A stretch of 64,000 bases of DNA from Persephonella sp964519345 (GTDB taxonomy: Bacteria > Aquificota > Aquificia > Aquificales > Hydrogenothermaceae): assembly GCA_964519345.1 (NCBI GenBank), contig CAZFKX010000020.1, positions 14,781-78,780 on the forward strand, read 5' to 3'. A program made the position numbers and the translations under genes. Under the pieces are notes generated by a model. It saw only the letters and a program-made list of their open reading frames with translations, did not search any database and was not told the DNA's origin. Of this stretch, positions 60,624 through 64,000 are shown piece after piece (the stretch's first letter is position 1; every line of letters starts with the position of its first letter).

Positions 60624-61907
60624 TTAATAAAGGGGGATAACATATCCCCTTCTTTCTTTTTCAAGGTAGGAGATAAAGTTCCTGTTTATTTTTATGCCTT
60701 TCTGTGAAAGTTCGTGTAAAAGTTTTTTCCTGCTTTCTTCATCAAGCTGATATATCTCTATATAGACATGTCTATTTTTAAATATTTTATAGTTTTTCTC
60801 ATATATATGTACCTTTGTTCCTGTATCGACAATATCGAAAAGAGCCTCAACATCTTCATTATACATTCTGATGCATCCGTGACTTACTTTCATACCAATC
60901 CCGAACTTCTTGCTTGTCCCGTGAAGTAGATAAGTTGTATTTCCAAGTCTCATGGCTCTTGTTCCGAGAGGATTATCTGGTCCAGGGGGAAATATGTCTG
61001 GAAGTGAAGGATCTTCCTCTTTTATATTGTCAGGTACATACCAGTAGGGATTTTTTCTTTTTTCAGATATAGAAAATGTTCCTATAGGAGATCTATTTTC
61101 GTCTGTTCCTATCCCGACAGGTATTGATATCACAAATGGATCTTCATTTATAATAATCGGGTAGTACAGCCTTTTTTCAGAGAGATTAAGATAGATCTCG
61201 CCAAAATTAAACTCTTTTTCAGGTAGGAGTCTTTTTCGTGGTATTAATACAATCATTCCTTTCTGAACATCAAAAGGATCTATATGGGGGTTTGCTATCC
61301 TTATTTCATCATAGCCAAGATCAAGCTCTTTTGCTATTTCTATTAATGTTGTATCTTTTTTTACTTTGTATAAACTGTTTTCTCCTATTATGTTTCCATA
61401 TTTAAGTTTGAATATATTTACATTTGGTTTGAATTTCTTAAATTTCTCATCATAGATGCGGAACGATGGAATAGGTCTTAATAAATACGAAAATTTTTTC
61501 CTTATAATCTCCAATCTTTTTTTGTCTTTCTTCTCAATAAAAAGATTGTTTGCCAGCTGAAATATTTTTAGTTTTATATCTCTTGATATATTCTGCCTGT
61601 CTGCCCATATAAGGTGATCAAAGAGCTCTTTCTTTTTATACATTCTGTAGTATGATACGGCTATCATCTCAATGATGATATCCCTTTTAATATCATTTTT
61701 CCTGTGCAGCTTTAGATATTTTTTCCCTTCCTTTACAGCTACAGAGAATATTCCCTCATTGAAGGACTTAACTGCAAGATTAAAGCTGTCTTTTGATTTC
61801 TCTTTTTTAACCTCTTTATAGGCTTCCTCTATAAGCTGATCAACAGAGACTGCAAAGCTGTTTAAAATATTAAAAAGCAAAGCTGTTAGAATAATCATAT
61901 AAACCAT
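60624..61907 (-). CDS. L,D-transpeptidase (YkuD) with LysM domain
   Basis: Periplasmic cell-wall enzyme, 427 residues: N-terminal signal/anchor, helical region (about 20-150), a LysM peptidoglycan-binding module (about 183-230, Y-K-V-K-K-D-T-T-L-I-E-I-A) and a YkuD catalytic domain. The catalytic motif is H-G-T ... V-S-H-G-C-I-R-M, with cysteine as nucleophile. A C-terminal extension of about 75 residues follows. It could form 3-3 cross-links or anchor lipoproteins. ATG 61898 is an alternative start. Its 3' end abuts the lipoprotein gene. Confidence 0.91.
   Translation of the reverse strand: MVYMIILTALLFNILNSFAVSVDQLIEEAYKEVKKEKSKDSFNLAVKSFNEGIFSVAVKEGKKYLKLHRKNDIKRDIIIEMIAVSYYRMYKKKELFDHLIWADRQNISRDIKLKIFQLANNLFIEKKDKKRLEIIRKKFSYLLRPIPSFRIYDEKFKKFKPNVNIFKLKYGNIIGENSLYKVKKDTTLIEIAKELDLGYDEIRIANPHIDPFDVQKGMIVLIPRKRLLPEKEFNFGEIYLNLSEKRLYYPIIINEDPFVISIPVGIGTDENRSPIGTFSISEKRKNPYWYVPDNIKEEDPSLPDIFPPGPDNPLGTRAMRLGNTTYLLHGTSKKFGIGMKVSHGCIRMYNEDVEALFDIVDTGTKVHIYEKNYKIFKNRHVYIEIYQLDEESRKKLLHELSQKGIKINRNFISYLEKERRGYVIPLY
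60632..60660 (+). terminator. Terminator of the lipoprotein gene, lying inside the L,D-transpeptidase 3' end
   Basis: GGGGATA-ACA-TATCCCC, a perfect 7-bp stem with a 3-base loop followed by TTCTTTCTTTTT, begins about 9 bases after the lipoprotein stop. On the opposite strand the same bases encode the last codons of the L,D-transpeptidase. Confidence 0.8.
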
Positions 61908-61925
61908 AGATAAAATTTTAACATT

Positions 61926-62411
61926 ATGAGAGGAAAAAGGATATTCTTAGGAATCGGAAGTAATATAGGTGATAGGAAGGATAATATATTAAAAGCTATT
62001 GATCTGATTGGAGAAAAGGTTGATATTGAAAATGTTGGAGGGATTTATCTTTCAAAGGCTGTTGGATTTGAGGATCAACCGGATTTTTACAATACAGCTG
62101 TATCAGGATATACAGATCTATCTCCTAAGGAACTTTTTTTGTTTGTAAAAGGGGTTGAAAAAAGTATGGGAAGAGTAAACAGGTTTAGATGGGGTCCTAG
62201 AGAGATAGATATAGATATTCTGTTTTATGAAGATTTGATTTTTAGGGAAAGAGATCTTGTAATTCCTCATCCAAGACTGCACAAAAGGGATTTTGTTTTA
62301 AAACCTCTTATTGATATAGATCCGGATCTTGTTCATCCTGTCCTAAAAAGAAAGCTGAAGGATATTTACGATTTTTTGGATCAAAGGTCTGTAATAAGAA
62401 GGGTTTTATAA
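61926..62411 (+). CDS. folK: HPPK (folate biosynthesis pyrophosphokinase)
   Basis: 2-amino-4-hydroxy-6-hydroxymethyldihydropteridine pyrophosphokinase transfers pyrophosphate from ATP to the pterin in folate synthesis. The 161-residue protein has the conserved G-I-G-S-N-I-G-D-R, S-x-A-V-G-F-E-D-Q-P-D-F-Y-N, G-R-V-N-R-F-R-W-G-P-R-E-I-D-I-D-I-L-F and H-P-R-L-H-K-R-D-F-V motifs. The R-W-G-P-R and D-I-D segments are the PROSITE-type signature. It is divergent from the L,D-transpeptidase with an 18-base gap. Confidence 0.96.
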   Translation: MRGKRIFLGIGSNIGDRKDNILKAIDLIGEKVDIENVGGIYLSKAVGFEDQPDFYNTAVSGYTDLSPKELFLFVKGVEKSMGRVNRFRWGPREIDIDILFYEDLIFRERDLVIPHPRLHKRDFVLKPLIDIDPDLVHPVLKRKLKDIYDFLDQRSVIRRVL

Positions 62412-62487
62412 TGGTGGCCAAGGGCGGAATCGAACCGCCGACACCGCGGTTTTCAGCCGCGTGCTCTACCAACTGAGCTACCTGGCC
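62412..62487 (-). tRNA. tRNA-Phe (GAA)
   Basis: On the minus strand this folds as a complete 76-nt tRNA with encoded CCA: acceptor GGCCAGG/CTTGGCC, D arm GCTC-AGTTGGTA-GAGC, anticodon stem CGCGG/CCGCG around C-T-GAA-A-A, and T arm GGCGG-TTCGATT-CCGCC. Anticodon GAA gives phenylalanine. Its 3' end is directly adjacent to the folK stop codon. Confidence 0.97.
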
Positions 62488-62507
62488 ACACGTATTCTGG
62501 ATTAAAT

Positions 62508-62536
62508 AGTTTATATCCGAAAATGATTCTTGTCAA
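62508..62536 (-). promoter_or_regulatory. Promoter of tRNA-Phe
   Basis: On the minus strand a perfect TTGACA (62536-62531) precedes TATAAA (62515-62510) by 15 bases, or TAAACT (62513-62508) by 17. The distance to the tRNA 5' end (about 20 bases) suits a short leader. Confidence 0.6.
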
Positions 62537-62563
62537 GATTAAAAGCTGTCTCAATGAATGTAT

Positions 62564-62581
62564 ATTATTATTATTATTATT
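62564..62581 (+). repeat. (ATT)6 trinucleotide repeat
   Basis: Six uninterrupted ATT copies in the spacer between tRNA-Phe and the polysaccharide-export gene, about 77-94 bases before that gene's start codon. The surroundings are AT-rich, but this is the clearest short tandem repeat in the window. Confidence 0.9.
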
Positions 62582-62613
62582 GATTTTATACTATATATAA
62601 ATTAAAATGTTAC

Positions 62614-62631
62614 TCTAATTATAAAATTAGA
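62614..62631. promoter_or_regulatory. Palindromic operator candidate upstream of the export gene
   Basis: TCTAATT-ATAA-AATTAGA: perfect 7-bp arms around a 4-base spacer, 26 bases before the start codon. Placement suits a repressor site near the transcription start; the regulator is unknown. Confidence 0.4.
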
Positions 62632-62657
62632 ATCATAAAGATTAAGGATTATATTCT

Positions 62658-64000
62658 ATGAGGATAATGTATTATTTATTTATAGTTTTAATCTCTTTAA
62701 ATATCAATGTTTTATCTGCTGAAATTCCTTCAAGCATTTACAAAGAAGGTATGTTGATAGATAAGCTAAAAGTTGAGAATAAATTGGAATATGAGGACAG
62801 GATAAAACAGGGAGAAGAAAATATTCCCCTTTTCAAGAAAGAAGAAGTAGAAAAGGAAATCCCTAAAAAAGAAGTTGAGTATAAACTTTCCGAGATAGAG
62901 AGACTTTATAATGACAGAATTAAAAACAGGACAAAAGATATTGTTCTGAAACAGTTTGGTTATGATATATTTGAACATTATGAAGTTCCTGAAGGCATGT
63001 CCGTTGGTTCTGATTATGTTGTAGGTCCTGGAGATGAAATTGTACTCTATATCTGGGGAGATCCTGTTGATATTTTAAAGTTAGATGGATTTTATACTTT
63101 ACCTGTTGATAGAGAAGGTAAGATTTTTGTTCCTAATCTTGGTGTTTTCTATGTATGGGGTAAATCTGTAGCTGAAATAAAAAATATTTTATTCAAATTT
63201 TTCAGTAAAAAGTTTAAAAATTTCCAGATAGAAGTCTCAGTAGGTAAGCTTAGAACATTCCCTGTCTATGTATCAGGTTTCGTAAAAAAGCCTGGTGTTG
63301 TTCTTGCTAATGGTACAAGTACAGTCCTTGATGTTATTGCTGTGGCTGGAGGAGTCAGTAAGAATGGTAGTTTGAGGAAAATAATTTTAAGAAGATATAT
63401 AGATGGCGAGGAAATATCAGTAGATCTTTATGATTTCTTACTTTATGGTAAACCTGTAGATATAAAAGTCAAAGAGGGTGATACTGTACACGTCTTTCCT
63501 ATAGGAAAGACCGTAGGAATATATGGAGCTATTAAGAGATCTGCTATATATGAGATAAAGGAGGAAAACAGTTTAGAAGATATAATTTCAATATCAGGTG
63601 GTTTACTACCATCAGTTTATAAGTATGGAATTAAGATTCTTAGATATGAAAATAGTGAACTGAAGCTCATAGAAGAATCGTCAGATCATCTAAAATCTTC
63701 GCCTATTTCACTTAAAGATGGGGATCTTATCTTTGTAAATAAAGTTTATAATTACAGAGAAAATATTGTTTCTGTAGATGGATATGTAAGATATCCAGGA
63801 GAATATCCGTTAGATGAAAATAAAAAGCTTTCTATACCAATAAAAAAGGTCGGACTTCTCCCTGATACTAACACTGATTACGCAGAAATTCTAAGGTTAA
63901 CTAAAAACGACAATTACCATATAATTAAAGTGAATCTTAAAAATGTTTTATCTGGATATGAAGATATAGAACTTGAAGAATTAGATAAAGTATATTTCTA
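62658..64000 (+). CDS. Polysaccharide export protein, Wza/KpsD-like with SLBB domains (3' end cut off)
   Basis: Secreted outer-membrane export protein, open through the window edge (447 codons seen). Signal peptide (about residues 1-22) is followed by a charged linker. Then comes a poly-export domain starting D-Y-V-V-G-P-G-D-E-I-V-L-Y-I-W-G with G-K-I-F-V-P-N-L-G, and SLBB-type repeats: F-P-V-Y-V-S-G-F-V-K-K-P-G-V-V with D-V-I-A-V-A-G-G-V, then G-I-Y-G-A-I-K-R-S-A-I-Y, and V-D-G-Y-V-R-Y-P-G-E-Y-P-L. The several repeats fit the longer KpsD-type exporters better than short Wza. It probably opens a capsule or exopolysaccharide locus continuing rightward. AAGGA lies about 10 bases before the ATG. 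Confidence 0.88.
   Translation, partial: MRIMYYLFIVLISLNINVLSAEIPSSIYKEGMLIDKLKVENKLEYEDRIKQGEENIPLFKKEEVEKEIPKKEVEYKLSEIERLYNDRIKNRTKDIVLKQFGYDIFEHYEVPEGMSVGSDYVVGPGDEIVLYIWGDPVDILKLDGFYTLPVDREGKIFVPNLGVFYVWGKSVAEIKNILFKFFSKKFKNFQIEVSVGKLRTFPVYVSGFVKKPGVVLANGTSTVLDVIAVAGGVSKNGSLRKIILRRYIDGEEISVDLYDFLLYGKPVDIKVKEGDTVHVFPIGKTVGIYGAIKRSAIYEIKEENSLEDIISISGGLLPSVYKYGIKILRYENSELKLIEESSDHLKSSPISLKDGDLIFVNKVYNYRENIVSVDGYVRYPGEYPLDENKKLSIPIKKVGLLPDTNTDYAEILRLTKNDNYHIIKVNLKNVLSGYEDIELEELDKVYF

Overview
The window is a compact, AT-rich bacterial chromosome segment. It carries about 66 protein genes (one cut at each edge), one tRNA and a strong candidate replication origin. The gene content is that of a Gram-negative, probably thermophilic bacterium: LPS/envelope genes (kdsC, a heptosyltransferase-like GT9 enzyme, murJ, an outer-membrane porin, a Wza/KpsD-like exporter), Lys/Glu/Ile-rich proteins, a pentahaem cytochrome c, a UbiD decarboxylase and a KamA-family enzyme. 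My best guess is Aquificota, family Hydrogenothermaceae (Persephonella/Sulfurihydrogenibium-like). This is inference from style and content, with no database search behind it.

Layout. 0-4.9 kb (+): rod-shape elongation operon mreB'-mreC-mreD-mrdA-rodA. 4.9-5.5 kb (-): rplU-rpmA. 5.5-6.8 kb (-): M20 amidohydrolase; then a CBS protein (+). 7.2-23.6 kb is a long minus-strand run: radical-SAM KamA homologue, guaA, a small unknown, an SDR, a nine-gene V/A-type ATPase cluster (H/G-C-I-K-F-E-A-B-D), an S1-domain protein, a Na/Ca-exchanger-like protein, accA and GT9. 23.8-36.8 kb is mixed: GNAT, ArgE/DapE-like peptidase, molybdopterin oxidoreductase, fur-type regulator, pyk, diguanylate cyclase, murJ, der, a GT20 glycosyltransferase, dtd, phosphoribosyltransferase-yjbQ-aguB, and a THEP1 NTPase. 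36.9-44.2 kb: purM, a GH63-DUF547 fusion, purN, cytochrome c, a DUF2914 protein and a Lon-related protease. 44.2-45.1 kb: a Wzz-like protein.

45.1-45.5 kb holds thirteen DnaA boxes (nine perfect) beside six DnaA-trio triplets and an AT-rich stretch. This is an oriC-like unit with no dnaA gene in the window. To its right lie a possible IS605/tnpB remnant, then ubiD, a DUF5335 protein, mutL, glnD, groES-groEL, and a nitrogen module (glnB-amtB-porin) behind a sigma-54 type promoter. The right end has comEC, a small membrane protein, a methyltransferase, kdsC, a coiled-coil lipoprotein, an L,D-transpeptidase, folK, tRNA-Phe(GAA) and the start of a polysaccharide-export gene.

How they work together. 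Envelope growth (MreBCD/PBP2/RodA, MurJ, L,D-transpeptidase, lipoprotein) and surface polysaccharide (KdsC, GT9, Wzz, SLBB exporter) dominate. Nitrogen sensing is unusually complete within 8 kb: GlnD would uridylylate PII, whose Tyr51 is present, and PII would gate AmtB. Several unlinked genes hint at compatible-solute metabolism: a GT20 enzyme with an altered acceptor site, a GH63 glycosidase like the manno-/glucosylglycerate hydrolases fused to DUF547, and a KamA homologue with basic residues where lysine aminomutase has aspartates. Genes are tightly packed. Many convergent pairs overlap at their 3' ends, several genes start at TTG or GTG behind good ribosome sites, and aguB appears to start at CTG.
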